Numbered from the stretch's first letter, positions 37,462 to 47,683 are shown. The stretch is DNA of 64,000 bases from Sulfurirhabdus autotrophica (GCF_004346685.1 NZ_SMCO01000001.1:682001-746000), one strand, 5' to 3'. A program made the numbers and translations. The notes: generated by a model not told the origin, from the letters alone.

Positions 37462-38385
37462 TCAGGCATTTGTTAACGCAAGCTGCATCGTTTTGCTATT
37501 TAAAATACGAGTAATTTTGCTGGCGTAAAGTGGATCCGTTGCATATCCGCCTTGCTGCAAACCTTTGGCAAATCCTGCCGCATCTGTCCCTTGCTCAAGA
37601 GCTGAAGCATAGCGTGGATTATTACGCAGTAAATCCGCATAATCACGAAAAGCATCCGCATAGGAATCATAGGCGCGAAAACGCTCAACTGATTTAGTCG
37701 CCACGCCGTTGACATATTCTGTTGTCGTTGCCTCGGCTACCGCCCCTTTCCAGTTTTTTCCTGCCTTGATACCAAACAGGTTATAGCTGTTATTTCCCGC
37801 TGTATCGCGAATTTCGCGGCGCCCCCAACCACTTTCCAATGCAGCATGACCAATCAGAAAATGTGCCGGCACACCCAATTCTTTACTTGCATCAACCGCT
37901 TGTGGCCACATTTTATCAACAAAATCTTTGGGGGAATTCATTCGTGCTGCATCTGAGGGGGTTTCTGCCGCACCCGGAATCACATTCATTTCAGGCAATG
38001 GCGTACCTACAATACGATTAGCAGCAGTAACATTGCGCTCAAGTGGCTTTATGACAGGCGGTACATCGCCAGGTTGCACTGAATTGCGCGTTAACTGCTT
38101 TACCATCATGTCTGCAAGTCCCAAACCGCCGGAAGTGGAGAACTTCTGAGACAGCTGCTGATCCAGGATGCCTGTATATAAATCGGATTGACTGCTATCA
38201 AATAGACCGTCTTTAGGTGTTGCATCGCGCATGCTTTTGAGCAGCATGTTCATGAACAGCGCTTCAAACTGCTTGGCAACCACTTTAAGTGATTCAGTAG
38301 TATCCGTTTTAGCTGCCATGCGCAGCTTGCCGACGCTATTAACATCCAACGCAAAATCTGTATGAGTATCTAATCGGTTAATCAT
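37462..38385 (-). CDS. flgJ: Flagellar rod assembly protein / muramidase FlgJ
   Basis: 307 residues. N-terminal rod-binding domain (KVVAKQFEALFMNMLLKSMRDATPKDGLF, about 35-65) and C-terminal glucosaminidase domain (about 155-305, FLIGHAALESGWGRREI with catalytic Glu, NNSYNLFGIKAG). It caps the rod and opens the peptidoglycan layer. 19 bases after flgI; 154-bp gap to flgK holds the sigma-28 promoter. Confidence 0.96.
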   Translation of the reverse strand: MINRLDTHTDFALDVNSVGKLRMAAKTDTTESLKVVAKQFEALFMNMLLKSMRDATPKDGLFDSSQSDLYTGILDQQLSQKFSTSGGLGLADMMVKQLTRNSVQPGDVPPVIKPLERNVTAANRIVGTPLPEMNVIPGAAETPSDAARMNSPKDFVDKMWPQAVDASKELGVPAHFLIGHAALESGWGRREIRDTAGNNSYNLFGIKAGKNWKGAVAEATTTEYVNGVATKSVERFRAYDSYADAFRDYADLLRNNPRYASALEQGTDAAGFAKGLQQGGYATDPLYASKITRILNSKTMQLALTNA

Positions 38386-38404
38386 AAAGACCGCCCCTCA
38401 TTCA

Positions 38405-39517
38405 TTAGATCACTTCCAACTCAGCGCGTAGTGCACCTGCGGATTTCATGGCTTGCAATATGGCCAGCATATCCTGTGGGGTAGCGCCAACTGCATTCAA
38501 TGCCTTAACCACATCACCCAGATTAACACTGGCTGGCAACACAATCAGCCCACCTTTTCCAAACACCACATCAACCTGCGCCTTTTCAGCCACAACTGTT
38601 TTACCCTTTGAAAGCGGTGCGGGTTGACTGACAACCGGTTCACTTGAAATGGTAACAGATAAATTACCATGTGCCACCGCACATTTATCCACAGTCACCG
38701 TCTGATTCATGACTACAGATCCAGTTCGCGCATTCACAATGACTTTGGGTGCAGATATCCCTGGATTTACCGGCAAGTTTTCCATTCTGGCCATAAAAGC
38801 CACACGCTGATTGGCATCCAAAGGGGCACGCACCTGAATCATGCGACTGTCCAACGCATTGGCGACGCCATCTCCCATAGCCAGATTTATAGCCTGCACC
38901 ATTCGATTTGCTGTAGTAAAGTCAGCGTCGTTCAATTCCAGATTAACATATTCACCTTGGCCTAAAGGGGTATCCACTTGCCTTTCCACTGTTGCGCCAG
39001 ACGGTATGCGCCCAACATTCAAATGGTTCACCTGAGCGCTGCTCCCTCCGGCTGAAGCACCTGCACCGCTCACCACAATATTCCCCTGAGCAACGGCATA
39101 GACCTGACCATCCGCTCCTTTTAAAGGACTCATCAATAACGTTCCGCCACGCAAGCTTTTAGCGTTTCCAATGGAAGAAACTGTCACATCAAGAAGTTGG
39201 CCTGGCCGGGTAAAAGCCTGCAAACTGGCTGTCACTGTCACGGCCGCCACATTTTTCAATTGCAAACTTGTGCCGGCGGGCAAATTAACGCCCAGCTGCG
39301 ACATCATGCTGACCAAACTTTGCACTGTAAATGGCGTTTGCGTGGTCTGATCGCCGCTGCCGTCCAGACCCACAACCAAACCATAACCAATTAACTGGTT
39401 GGTGCGCACACCTTGTATAGAAGCGATGTCCTTGATCCGATCCGCACGGGCCGGCAGCACGGTCAAAAGTGCCGAAACCAGTAATATCCAGCGCATTTTT
39501 TTCATTTTTAACATCAT
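38405..39517 (-). CDS. flgI: Flagellar P-ring protein FlgI
   Basis: 370 residues. Signal peptide ending PARA, then [33 protein letters not shown], the FlgI hallmark. It forms the P ring in the peptidoglycan layer with help of FlgA. The first of several ATG codons (39517) has AGAGGA six bases upstream. Downstream of flgH by 21 bases. Confidence 0.97.
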   Translation of the reverse strand: MMLKMKKMRWILLVSALLTVLPARADRIKDIASIQGVRTNQLIGYGLVVGLDGSGDQTTQTPFTVQSLVSMMSQLGVNLPAGTSLQLKNVAAVTVTASLQAFTRPGQLLDVTVSSIGNAKSLRGGTLLMSPLKGADGQVYAVAQGNIVVSGAGASAGGSSAQVNHLNVGRIPSGATVERQVDTPLGQGEYVNLELNDADFTTANRMVQAINLAMGDGVANALDSRMIQVRAPLDANQRVAFMARMENLPVNPGISAPKVIVNARTGSVVMNQTVTVDKCAVAHGNLSVTISSEPVVSQPAPLSKGKTVVAEKAQVDVVFGKGGLIVLPASVNLGDVVKALNAVGATPQDMLAILQAMKSAGALRAELEVI

Positions 39518-39538
39518 TATATTTCCTCTAAGCCCTGC

Positions 39539-40219
39539 TCAGAAAGGTAGCACTGTCAGGAAAAATCTAGCCAGCCAGCCCATGGTCTGCGCTTCATCAA
39601 TATACCCCGTACCCTTGTATTCGATTCTTGCATCAGCCACTTTGGTTGAAGATACCGCATTACTTCCATTGATAGTAGTTGGATTGACAATACCAGAGAA
39701 ACGTATGTATTCAGTCCCCTGATCAATCGCCACTTGTTTTTCACCACTCACAAGCAAATTGCCATTGGCAAGCACTTCAATCACTGTTACGGCAATATTG
39801 CCCGTGAACAAGTTATTGCTGCCGCTATCCCCTTTACCAGCAAAAGTATTCGAAGATGAACCATCTAGCGCAGTACCCTGGAAAGTTTTGCCAGGCAAGC
39901 CAAATATGGTGGGCACTGAGGCACTGGCACTGCCAGTTCGACTGGCTGAACTACTGGATTTTTTAGTCGCGTTGGTTTTTTCTTCAATGAGTATATTCAA
40001 GGTATCGCCGACAAAGCGCGCTCGTCTGTCCTCAAAAAGTGTCAACCTGGCAGTTTCTGCCTTATAGATACCACCGTTTGCCGCTGCTTTTTCAGGCATC
40101 GGCTGCGGTCTGGCGCTCATCGGCTGATGAACATTTGTTGGTGGAACCATGGCACATCCAGATAACACGAGCATTCCCAGGCATCCGGATAATAAAATCT
40201 TGCTTACGTTTTTCAGCAT
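39539..40219 (-). CDS. flgH: Flagellar L-ring lipoprotein FlgH
   Basis: 226 residues. Lipoprotein signal with lipobox LSGC (Cys about 22), then LTLFEDRRARFVGDTLNILIEEKTNATKKSSSSASR and the C-terminal VLPF end typical of FlgH. It forms the outer-membrane L ring. The ATG at 40219 is preferred to one 30 bases upstream because GGAAG precedes it and the signal peptide starts there. Confidence 0.96.
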   Translation of the reverse strand: MLKNVSKILLSGCLGMLVLSGCAMVPPTNVHQPMSARPQPMPEKAAANGGIYKAETARLTLFEDRRARFVGDTLNILIEEKTNATKKSSSSASRTGSASASVPTIFGLPGKTFQGTALDGSSSNTFAGKGDSGSNNLFTGNIAVTVIEVLANGNLLVSGEKQVAIDQGTEYIRFSGIVNPTTINGSNAVSSTKVADARIEYKGTGYIDEAQTMGWLARFFLTVLPF

Positions 40220-40281
40220 ATTCACTTCCACCACTTTTAACTGGAACACACTTTAATTTAAAGCAAGATTAATGCCAGTTT

Positions 40282-41067
40282 TTATGTCATCTGAACCAGT
40301 TTCTGAAGCATCTGATCAGAAGTAGTGATTGCTTTAGAATTAATCTCGAAAGCACGCTGTGTCTGAATCATGTTAACCAACTCTTCAGCCACATTGACGT
40401 TAGAAGTTTCCACCATCCCCTGATTCAGGACACCCAAACCATTTGCGCCAGGTGCATTAGCACTGGGCGCACCCGATGCAGAGGTTTCAACGTACAAATT
40501 TTCACCCTGGCTTTGCAAACCAGCCGGATTGATAAAACTTGCCAGTTGCAAACTACCCACTTGAGAAGGGTTAGCACTGCCAGGCTGCAATACAGATACT
40601 GTACCATCCCGGGCGACTGTTACGGTAATGGCATCAGCGGGAACTGTAATAGCCGGCTGCAGTTGATAACCGCTGGCTGTTACAACTTGCCCCTGACTAT
40701 CCACCTGAAAAGAACCATCACGCGTATAAGCAGTAGTACCATCCGGCTGCAAAATCTGAAAGAATCCCTTACCGCTGATAGCAATATCCAGCGTGTTGCC
40801 TGTTTGCTGAAGATTTCCCTGAGTAAAAATTCTTTCTGTCGCTACCGGCCGAACCCCCGTACCTACCTGAAGACCAGATGGCAATTGCGTTTGCTGAGAG
40901 GATTGCGCACCCGGCTGACGCAATGTCTGATAGAGCAAATCTTCAAAAACGCCTCGCGCCCGTTTGAAACCGTTTGTACTCACGTTTGCAAGGTTGTTGG
41001 ATATGACATCCATCTGCAACTGCTGGGCTTCCAGTCCGGTTTTGGCAATCCATAATGAGCGAATCAT
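40282..41067 (-). CDS. flgG: Flagellar distal rod protein FlgG
   Basis: 261 residues, exact family length. N-terminus [47 protein letters not shown] and C-terminus [37 protein letters not shown] are the conserved rod coiled-coil ends. It forms the distal rod through the P and L rings. Confidence 0.97.
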   Translation of the reverse strand: MIRSLWIAKTGLEAQQLQMDVISNNLANVSTNGFKRARGVFEDLLYQTLRQPGAQSSQQTQLPSGLQVGTGVRPVATERIFTQGNLQQTGNTLDIAISGKGFFQILQPDGTTAYTRDGSFQVDSQGQVVTASGYQLQPAITVPADAITVTVARDGTVSVLQPGSANPSQVGSLQLASFINPAGLQSQGENLYVETSASGAPSANAPGANGLGVLNQGMVETSNVNVAEELVNMIQTQRAFEINSKAITTSDQMLQKLVQMT

Positions 41068-41103
41068 GATTTTCCTTTTTTATCTTAAAATCGACTTTCC
41101 GCG

Positions 41104-41844
41104 TTATGCGGTAAGGCTCAGAATCTGGCTGCTTGATTGCGCATTACTTGCCGCTGTTTGTATCAGTTTTGTTTGCATATCAAACTGTCTGGCCAAGTTA
41201 ATCATATTTACCAATATTTCTGCAGCATTTACATTACTGCCTTCCAACGCCCCTCCAGCCAAATTCACATTGGCATCTGCTGGTGCTATCGTACCGTCCC
41301 TAAGTCGAAACAGACCGTCGCCCGACTTAACGATATTAATCTCAGACGGGTTAACCAGTTTAATCCGGCCAACAATGGCTCCTGAAGCAGCCTGCCCAAT
41401 CGGCACTGTGGAGACAGTTCCATCTTTACCTACAGTAATTTCAGAATCAGGCGGGATAGAGATTGGACCAGAATCGCCCAATACATTTTGGCCGTCGCGT
41501 GTTTGCAACACACCATTGGGACTGATCTGCAAACTGCCATTGCGGGTATACGCCTCACTACCATCAGAAGCCTGCACTGCAATCCAGCCCTTACCGTGAA
41601 CCGCCATGTCCAGATCACGCCCGGTTTGCTGGATCACACCAGGCGTAAAATCGGCGCCAGTTGTGGAATCCACTACAAAAGTCCGAGTAGGCAGCCCCTC
41701 TCCATATACAGGCAACGCACGGAAAGCATTTAACTCTGCCTTGAAACCGGTTGTCGTTACATTGGCAAGGTTATGGGCTACCGTAGCCTGCTGCCCTAAC
41801 GTATGGTTAGCGCCTGTCATTGCAATATAGATCATGCGATCCAT
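41104..41844 (-). CDS. flgF: Flagellar proximal rod protein FlgF
   Basis: 246 residues. MDRMIYIAMTGANHTLGQQATVAHNLANVTTTGFKAELNAF at the start and EGSNVNAAEILVNMINLARQFDMQTKLIQTA at the end identify FlgF. It is part of the proximal rod. Located between flgE and flgG in the standard order. Confidence 0.96.
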   Translation of the reverse strand: MDRMIYIAMTGANHTLGQQATVAHNLANVTTTGFKAELNAFRALPVYGEGLPTRTFVVDSTTGADFTPGVIQQTGRDLDMAVHGKGWIAVQASDGSEAYTRNGSLQISPNGVLQTRDGQNVLGDSGPISIPPDSEITVGKDGTVSTVPIGQAASGAIVGRIKLVNPSEINIVKSGDGLFRLRDGTIAPADANVNLAGGALEGSNVNAAEILVNMINLARQFDMQTKLIQTAASNAQSSSQILSLTA

Positions 41845-41868
41845 TTGATTACCCTCTCAATCCTTCAG

Positions 41869-43149
41869 TTATCTCAAGTTCACCAATGTCTGCAGAACCT
41901 GATCCTGCGTTTTAATAGTTTGCGCATTGGCCTGATATGAACGTTGGGCTGTAATCATGTTTACCAATTCCTGAGTCAGATCCACATTTGAATCTTCTAC
42001 AGCTGACGACTGCAACACCCCTAAGCTCGATGTACCCGGCGCACCTGGAATTGGCTGACCTGAAGCTGCCGTTTCCGCCCAAAGGTTATTACCCAGCGGC
42101 TGCAATCCCTGCGGATTTTTAAAATCTGCCAGCACTACTTGCCCGAGATTGAGTGACTGACCGTTTGAATACCGAGCCTGCAAAATGCCGTCAGCGTCAA
42201 TTCCAAAGCCTGTTGTTCGTCCTGAAGCATAACCATTTTGAGTTAACGCACTGACACCAAACGAACTTCCATATTGTGTTGAACCAGTAAAGCTTGGTAA
42301 AAACGATGCAATCGCAGTTGCTCCTGTCCCCAGCATGGTAGATGTAATTGCAGGCAACGTCACCGTAGATGAAGCCAGCGCGCCGGTACTTGCACTAAAG
42401 GTTAGCGTACCCAAACTGGTAACCGCTGTTGGCGTCCCTGTTGGCGTTGTAGCAGGCGTGGCATTCAATATAGTGACATCGCCAGCCGGGTTCGTCACGG
42501 TGCCATATACATCCCATGTGTTTGCAGCAGTTTTTGCAAAATAGACACCCAGCGTTTGCGCATTCCCCAAAGCATCATAAACTGTCATAGCAGTTGACGT
42601 AGTGTAAGACGTTGTTACCGTGGGGTCGAAGGGCGTGGCCGTAACAACTGAAGCGCGCGAATCCAGATTCACGCCAATATTTGCAGTGGTAGTCACTGAC
42701 GGCGGAAGATTTGCCGTTGTCACCTGCATATTGGTTATCGATCCAGGGGTAATAACACCCGCAGCATTAGCAGCATAGCCTGTCAGGTTCTTTCCTGAAG
42801 AAGTAACAATGAAACCATCTTTATCCAACTGAAACTGACCGTTTCGAGCATACGCAATCGTACCGTTATCACTTATCCGGTAAAACCCTTTTCCATTTAT
42901 TGCAAGATCCAGTGGGTTGTTGCTAGTGGTTACATTACCCTGAGTAAATTGCTGCACAACGGATGACACCTGCGTACCAATACCAATTTGCAAACCACCA
43001 GCACCTGTCAGAGAATTTGCATACACGTCTGCAAACTGCGCTTGGGAAGCCTTAAAACCCACCGTTCCAGAATTCGATACGTTATTACCAATCGTATCCA
43101 GATTCTTGGAAGCCGCATTTAACCCGCTCAATCCTTGTTGGAAGCCCAT
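41869..43149 (-). CDS. flgE: Flagellar hook protein FlgE
   Basis: 426 residues. The hook subunit, with GFQQGLSGLNAASKNLDTIGNNVSNSGTVGFKASQAQFADVYA at the N-terminus and VDLTQELVNMITAQRSYQANAQTIKTQDQVLQTLVNLR at the C-terminus. The middle is Thr/Ala-rich, as is usual for the exposed D2 domain. Downstream of flgD by 16 bases. Confidence 0.97.
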   Translation of the reverse strand: MGFQQGLSGLNAASKNLDTIGNNVSNSGTVGFKASQAQFADVYANSLTGAGGLQIGIGTQVSSVVQQFTQGNVTTSNNPLDLAINGKGFYRISDNGTIAYARNGQFQLDKDGFIVTSSGKNLTGYAANAAGVITPGSITNMQVTTANLPPSVTTTANIGVNLDSRASVVTATPFDPTVTTSYTTSTAMTVYDALGNAQTLGVYFAKTAANTWDVYGTVTNPAGDVTILNATPATTPTGTPTAVTSLGTLTFSASTGALASSTVTLPAITSTMLGTGATAIASFLPSFTGSTQYGSSFGVSALTQNGYASGRTTGFGIDADGILQARYSNGQSLNLGQVVLADFKNPQGLQPLGNNLWAETAASGQPIPGAPGTSSLGVLQSSAVEDSNVDLTQELVNMITAQRSYQANAQTIKTQDQVLQTLVNLR

Positions 43150-43165
43150 ATCTGTCTCCTGATTT

Positions 43166-43834
43166 CTATAGTATTTGTTTGATCAGCGATAATGCAACAG
43201 TCCCTAAACCCGTAGTGTTCAGTGCCGTGCCCAGTGCACCCAATGTAACGCTGCCAACCTGACCATAAGCCAGTTGATCCGCCACAACACTAACACCTTT
43301 CTGCACGGCTTTAACGCTAAAGGCATAAGCACCATCTGCAGCAGTTGACCCATCACTCTTAACACCATCCCATTGAAAAGCAACTACACCTGCGTTTTGT
43401 GGACCCAAATCAATACTCTGCTGCGCATTACCAGCAAGATCGTTCACAGTCACGACAACACTGTCTGCTGGTTGACTTAAATCAATCCCACCAATTGCCA
43501 TGCCACTTTGCAACGCGAGCGATGAGCCAGGCGCCAAAACACCTCTACCAATCAACGAAGCTGCTTGCAAGGTTTGACCTTGCGCATAGGAGGCAGACAG
43601 TGCTTGCACCGTAGCATTAAGCTTATTGATACCATCAACCGTACTAAGTTGTGCCAATTGAGAGGTAACCTGCGCATTATCCAGCGGATTTAACGGATCC
43701 TGGTTTTGCATTTGCGTGACAAGTAATTTCAAAAACCGAGTCTGACCATCATCTACAGCCGATTTGGTGACAGCGCTGGTATTATTCACGCCAAACAACT
43801 GACTAGCGCTTGTCGCATCCTGAACTGTGCTCAT
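43166..43834 (-). CDS. flgD: Flagellar hook-capping protein FlgD
   Basis: 222 residues. N-terminal export/assembly part FLKLLVTQMQNQDPLNPLDNAQVTSQLAQLSTVDGINKLNATVQAL and a C-terminal FlgD Ig-like/tudor domain (DSVVVTVNDLAGNAQQSIDLG ... FQWDGVKSDGSTAADGAYAFSV). It caps the growing hook. Confidence 0.96.
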   Translation of the reverse strand: MSTVQDATSASQLFGVNNTSAVTKSAVDDGQTRFLKLLVTQMQNQDPLNPLDNAQVTSQLAQLSTVDGINKLNATVQALSASYAQGQTLQAASLIGRGVLAPGSSLALQSGMAIGGIDLSQPADSVVVTVNDLAGNAQQSIDLGPQNAGVVAFQWDGVKSDGSTAADGAYAFSVKAVQKGVSVVADQLAYGQVGSVTLGALGTALNTTGLGTVALSLIKQIL

Positions 43835-43854
43835 TTTATTTCTCCTTTAACCTG

Positions 43855-44259
43855 TTACTGCCCTAAAGCCAATGTCTTAAGCAGTAACGTCTTGGCTGTA
43901 TTCATCATATCCACGTTGGTTTGATACGAACGGGATGCGGAAATCATATTCACCATTTCTTCCACAACATTTACATTCGGCATAGATACATAACCTTTTG
44001 AATCCGCCAAAGGATTTTTCGGGTCATATACCTGTTTCATCGGAGAGGGATCTTCAATAACCGAAGTCACTTTGACACCCGTTGCGCCGGCAGCCTGAAG
44101 TGGCACTGCTGAAAAAACCACTTGTTTAGCGCGATAGGGCTGACCTGTGGAACTTGTTGCACTATCTGCATTGGCCAGATTACTCGCCACCACATTCAGC
44201 CTTTGTGACTGCGCAGTTAACGCGGAACCCGCAATGCTAAAGACATTAAACATTGACAT
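43855..44259 (-). CDS. flgC: Flagellar proximal rod protein FlgC
   Basis: 134 residues, exact family length. [49 protein letters not shown] and [34 protein letters not shown] are diagnostic. Two bases separate it from flgB. Confidence 0.97.
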   Translation of the reverse strand: MSMFNVFSIAGSALTAQSQRLNVVASNLANADSATSSTGQPYRAKQVVFSAVPLQAAGATGVKVTSVIEDPSPMKQVYDPKNPLADSKGYVSMPNVNVVEEMVNMISASRSYQTNVDMMNTAKTLLLKTLALGQ

Positions 44260-44261
44260 AG

Positions 44262-44663
44262 TTATTGACCTTGAATTGCAGACTTTCTCATCTGAACTTC
44301 AGCATTCAGAAAACTGAGGACAGCCTGGTAATGAATGGCATTGTCAGTAAATTGCGCCATTTCCACATTTGTATCTACAGTATTGCCGTCAATACTGGCT
44401 TGTGAAGGCACTCTGTACATTTCAGCGGCATTCAGAGGCCCACCAGCGTGGCCTTTAATATGGGCGGATGCTGATGTATCCATGGGCAATACACCCCGTG
44501 CTGATTGGGCACCTTTCAACACACTTGCGAAATCTACATCGACTGCTTTGTAATTAGGGGTATCCGCATTAGCAATATTTGAGGCCAGCATTTGTTGACG
44601 ATGGGCGCGCAGATTCAACGCATCCTCAAAAAAATTATTAACTGAGCTCATTCCTTTCATCAT
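44262..44663 (-). CDS. flgB: Flagellar proximal rod protein FlgB
   Basis: 133 residues with the chosen start. [40 protein letters not shown] and [35 protein letters not shown] are typical. Several in-frame starts exist: TTG 44672, ATG 44663, ATG 44660 and ATG 44651; GGAG lies ten bases before 44663, so this is the preferred but not certain start. First gene of the flgB-J cluster, with a sigma-54 type promoter 40 bases upstream. Confidence 0.95.
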   Translation of the reverse strand: MMKGMSSVNNFFEDALNLRAHRQQMLASNIANADTPNYKAVDVDFASVLKGAQSARGVLPMDTSASAHIKGHAGGPLNAAEMYRVPSQASIDGNTVDTNVEMAQFTDNAIHYQAVLSFLNAEVQMRKSAIQGQ

Positions 44664-44702
44664 CGCAAGCAAACTCCAAATTAGTTACTTGATAAAGACA
44701 CA

Positions 44703-44718
44703 AGCATGAAACATGCCA
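44703..44718 (-). promoter_or_regulatory. Sigma-54 type promoter for the flgB operon
   Basis: On the minus strand TGGCATG-TTTC-ATGCT: GG and GC are ten bases apart as in -24/-12 promoters, and 10 of 12 fixed positions fit TGGCACG-N4-TTGCW. The start of transcription would be near 44692, about 30 bases before flgB. Confidence 0.75.
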
Positions 44719-44782
44719 AGTCGGTTTATTGCGAAACTGAATGACTTAATGCTTGAATTATTCGAAGAGAAAAAATAATGCG

Positions 44783-44814
44783 GCAATTCTTGCCGCCCAT
44801 ACGGCAAGAATTGC
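44783..44814 (-). terminator. Terminator after the diguanylate cyclase gene
   Basis: GCAATTCTTGCCG / CGGCAAGAATTGC form a perfect 13-bp stem with a 6-base loop. Read on the minus strand it is followed by CGCATTATTTTTT. It separates the GGDEF gene from the flgB promoter region. Confidence 0.8.
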
Positions 44815-44892
44815 ATTGGAACAACGAAGGGATGTTTATTGCAGAGAACGACTTAAAAAATAGGATTCAAAATTGATATAGCTCAGAAACGG

Positions 44893-46716
44893 TTACGCCA
44901 CTTCCACTCTGTTTCGACCCGCTTCCTTGGCAACATATACCGCCTTATCCGCCCGACCAATCAAAGACTCAACACCTTCATCAGGAAGACGTTCGGCAAT
45001 ACCGGCACTAAACGTGATGAGCACACGTTCGTTCTTGTGCAAGAAAAACTTTTTGGTTAATTCTCGTTGAACCCGTGTCATCACCTTAACGGCTTCTTCA
45101 ACGGGCGTATCGGGCAATATAATGACAAACTCTTCCCCACCATACCGTGCAATCGTATCCATCGGCCGCAAAGCCTCTTTTACAACGCGCACCAGGTGAA
45201 TCAAAGCCTCATCCCCAGCCTGATGACCGAGAGAGTCGTTTAATCGCTTAAAATGATCCACGTCCAGAACCGCTACAGATAAGCTAGACTTTACGCGATC
45301 AGACCTTGCTATCTCTCGCTCGAACGCGTCGTCCATACCCCGGCGGTTCAAAGTGCCTGTTAACTGGTCTTCGCGCACCAGTTCACTCACCTCATCCAAC
45401 TCAACTTCCAGCTTAATAATTTTCTGCTCAGCTGATTCAACCTGCTTCCGCGCTTCTATCAACTCATCTCGCGAACGCATTACATCTAACTGCATGCCTT
45501 TAGTATCTGCCAGCAACTCTTCCAGAATTTTATTCAGTTGCAGAATATCCTCTGTCTGACTGATTTTGGTTGAGTAACCTTCAATCTTCGAATGATATCC
45601 GTCAGTACTTTCAGACAGTTCACCCAATCGATCTACAAAGGTAGTCAGCATGTTTTTCAGGGTAGTTTTTGCGTCATTCAAGCTATGCTTCAATGCGCTT
45701 TGCTTGTATATCACTTCCTTAAAACTTCTCTCAGCATCAAACAGCGAGCGAGTATCCAAAGGCTGAGCAATAATCTCCTGAATCACCGCGACTTGCCCAT
45801 GCAACCATTGGTCATCAATGACCAACTCGCCTACATTATCCACTAGCAAACGCAATAAGCTCATTATGCCAGCCAGCACTTCAGAATCGCTCTCACCCCT
45901 TACTTCCAGCTTAAACCAGAATTGTTTCAAATCCTTTGCAAGCCCTTGAAATGCAAGCTCATCCCTAGCTTCTCTGGCCTGTTTTGCTAATTTACCAGCC
46001 TCGCCCATCAGTTCAGGAAAATGCGACAAACGTGGCATCACACCTAACTCCAGTGACTGCACCAACAATTCTTGAAGGTATGACTTTGCATCCCCTTTAA
46101 TGATGCCTGCCAATTGATCTTCACTTCTGGATTGCCTGGGCACTTCACTCTTAGACTCAATCGTCTTAGATTCGGGTTTGCCAACCTCTGCATCAGCCAA
46201 ACTATCATCCATCTCAATGCCAGATTGCTTGGGCATTTCTGACCAGGATCGAACCAAAGCACCCAGTTTTTCCTGAAGCGCTGCAGAATCGGCAGAGAAA
46301 TTAGCCAGTACGCGGTCAACACCTTCACGTTTTCGTTTTGAAGTAATACCGCTATGTTTCAGTTCCCATTGTTTGAGCAACTCTTTGATCAAAGTTCCCC
46401 AGGAACCTTTTGCTGAACCTGCTACACCTGTACCGCTAGCCAGCGCTGAGAAAGCATGCTCAAATTCTACCCAGTTTTTTTCAGAAAATGCCTTTTCCAG
46501 CAAATGCACTGGCTGTTTAAGCCCCGGCGCGTTTTTGACGACATCTTTAAAGATTTTCTGAAGAGCAGGCTCTATACCAGTAGCTACATCCCCTCCAGCA
46601 CCAGAAATTTCTTGATAAAGCTTTTGATAGTTATCAGGTGTAGGAACCAATCGACGAGTCGTCAAGAGTTTCAACGTTTCACGCGCGATATCTGTAGGGT
46701 TAGTGAGCTTTTGCAT
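44893..46716 (-). CDS. GGDEF diguanylate cyclase
   Basis: 607 residues. The last 170 residues form a GGDEF domain with DQLTGTLNRRGMDDAFERE, active-site GGEEF at 526-530 and the product-inhibition I-site RPMD at 517-520, so it should make c-di-GMP and be feedback-inhibited. The first 400 residues are helical with no membrane segment; a heptad-rich region (about 350-435) leads into the catalytic domain. The N-terminal domain is not one I can name. It lies between the flgB operon and flgA, suggesting a link to the motile-sessile switch. Confidence 0.92.
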   Translation of the reverse strand: MQKLTNPTDIARETLKLLTTRRLVPTPDNYQKLYQEISGAGGDVATGIEPALQKIFKDVVKNAPGLKQPVHLLEKAFSEKNWVEFEHAFSALASGTGVAGSAKGSWGTLIKELLKQWELKHSGITSKRKREGVDRVLANFSADSAALQEKLGALVRSWSEMPKQSGIEMDDSLADAEVGKPESKTIESKSEVPRQSRSEDQLAGIIKGDAKSYLQELLVQSLELGVMPRLSHFPELMGEAGKLAKQAREARDELAFQGLAKDLKQFWFKLEVRGESDSEVLAGIMSLLRLLVDNVGELVIDDQWLHGQVAVIQEIIAQPLDTRSLFDAERSFKEVIYKQSALKHSLNDAKTTLKNMLTTFVDRLGELSESTDGYHSKIEGYSTKISQTEDILQLNKILEELLADTKGMQLDVMRSRDELIEARKQVESAEQKIIKLEVELDEVSELVREDQLTGTLNRRGMDDAFEREIARSDRVKSSLSVAVLDVDHFKRLNDSLGHQAGDEALIHLVRVVKEALRPMDTIARYGGEEFVIILPDTPVEEAVKVMTRVQRELTKKFFLHKNERVLITFSAGIAERLPDEGVESLIGRADKAVYVAKEAGRNRVEVA

Positions 46717-46853
46717 AGGATTTTATTGAAAGTAATCTAAAACAAAAATAAACATAGAATAGGCCTTATTTTTGTAATTTTCCATTGAATATCATATCAT
46801 CCGAAAGGATGTTGCCACAATCGCGCATCCTTCCCAATCATCTGGAATTTTTC

Positions 46854-47540
46854 ATGTTACGCATTCGTCTGCTCTTACTATTCTGCTTTTTAGTACCACA
46901 CTCTGCTTTGGCAGCCTGGCAAGACATTAATGAAATGCGCAATACGATTGATCAATACATTAAATCTCAAACAACTGAATTGCCAGGCAAAGTTGAAACA
47001 TCCATCGGTACTATTGACCCTCGATTACAACTACCACAATGCCTGAAACTGGAAGCATTTAATATTTCTGGCGGCAGACTTTGGGGAAACAGTACTGTAG
47101 GCATTCGTTGCGAGCAGCCTTCATCCTGGTCAATCTATGTACCTGTCAATGTCAAAGTCACAGGAGAGGTTGTGGTCAGTGCACGCCCATTATCCCGTGG
47201 CGCGACAATTGGACCGGATGACCTCACTAGACAAAACGCAGATTTAACACAATTACCATCAAGCGTCATAACTCAGCCTGAACAGGCCATTGGCAAAACC
47301 GTCACCAGCAGTGTACCGGCTGGAAATATCCTGCGTATTGAAATGCTACGCGCCCCAATTGCAGTAAAGCAAGGTCAAATCGTAAAAATCATCACCAAGG
47401 GTTCCGGATTTACTGTCAGCTCTGAAGGAAAAGCATTGTCCAGTGCAAGTGCAGACCAGATAATTTCGGTACGCACATCATCCGGTCAAATTATTAGTGG
47501 AACGGTCACCCCTGAAGGAACGGTAGAAGTTCAATTCTAA
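46854..47540 (+). CDS. flgA: Flagellar P-ring assembly chaperone FlgA
   Basis: 228 residues. Signal peptide (LRIRLLLLFCFLVPHSALA), then the FlgA core with WQDINEMRNTIDQYIKSQ, a SAF domain (VVVSARPLSRGATIGPDDLTRQNADLTQLPSSVITQPEQAIGKTV) and GTVTPEGTVEVQF at the end. Periplasmic helper of FlgI. The ATG at 46854 is chosen over 46785 since the signal peptide starts there; GGAA lies seven bases upstream. A small CATCC-GAAA-GGATG hairpin lies in the leader at 46798-46811. Divergent from the GGDEF gene. Confidence 0.95.
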   Translation: MLRIRLLLLFCFLVPHSALAAWQDINEMRNTIDQYIKSQTTELPGKVETSIGTIDPRLQLPQCLKLEAFNISGGRLWGNSTVGIRCEQPSSWSIYVPVNVKVTGEVVVSARPLSRGATIGPDDLTRQNADLTQLPSSVITQPEQAIGKTVTSSVPAGNILRIEMLRAPIAVKQGQIVKIITKGSGFTVSSEGKALSSASADQIISVRTSSGQIISGTVTPEGTVEVQF

Positions 47541-47656
47541 AATTCGTTCCACTCAAGACGCTAACCGAAACAATCGCTTTTTGCATATATTATTGCCCAT
47601 GATATTGCTATAATTTCATGAGAAACACTTGTTAATTAAGCGACATAAAATAAACC

Positions 47657-47683
47657 TAAAGTTATTCGGCTATTAGTCGATAT
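47657..47683 (+). promoter_or_regulatory. Sigma-28 (FliA) promoter for flgM-flgN
   Basis: TAAAGTTA, 11 bases, then GTCGATAT: seven of eight -35 positions and six of eight -10 positions match the FliA consensus TAAAGTTT-N11-GCCGATAA. It lies about 90 bases before the flgM start and explains the 230-bp gap after flgA. Confidence 0.8.

Noticed and set aside
40964-41599. Plus-strand 211-residue frame antisense to flgG and flgF
   Set aside because: flgF and flgG are certain from family motifs; the antisense frame has no start signal and no known domain.
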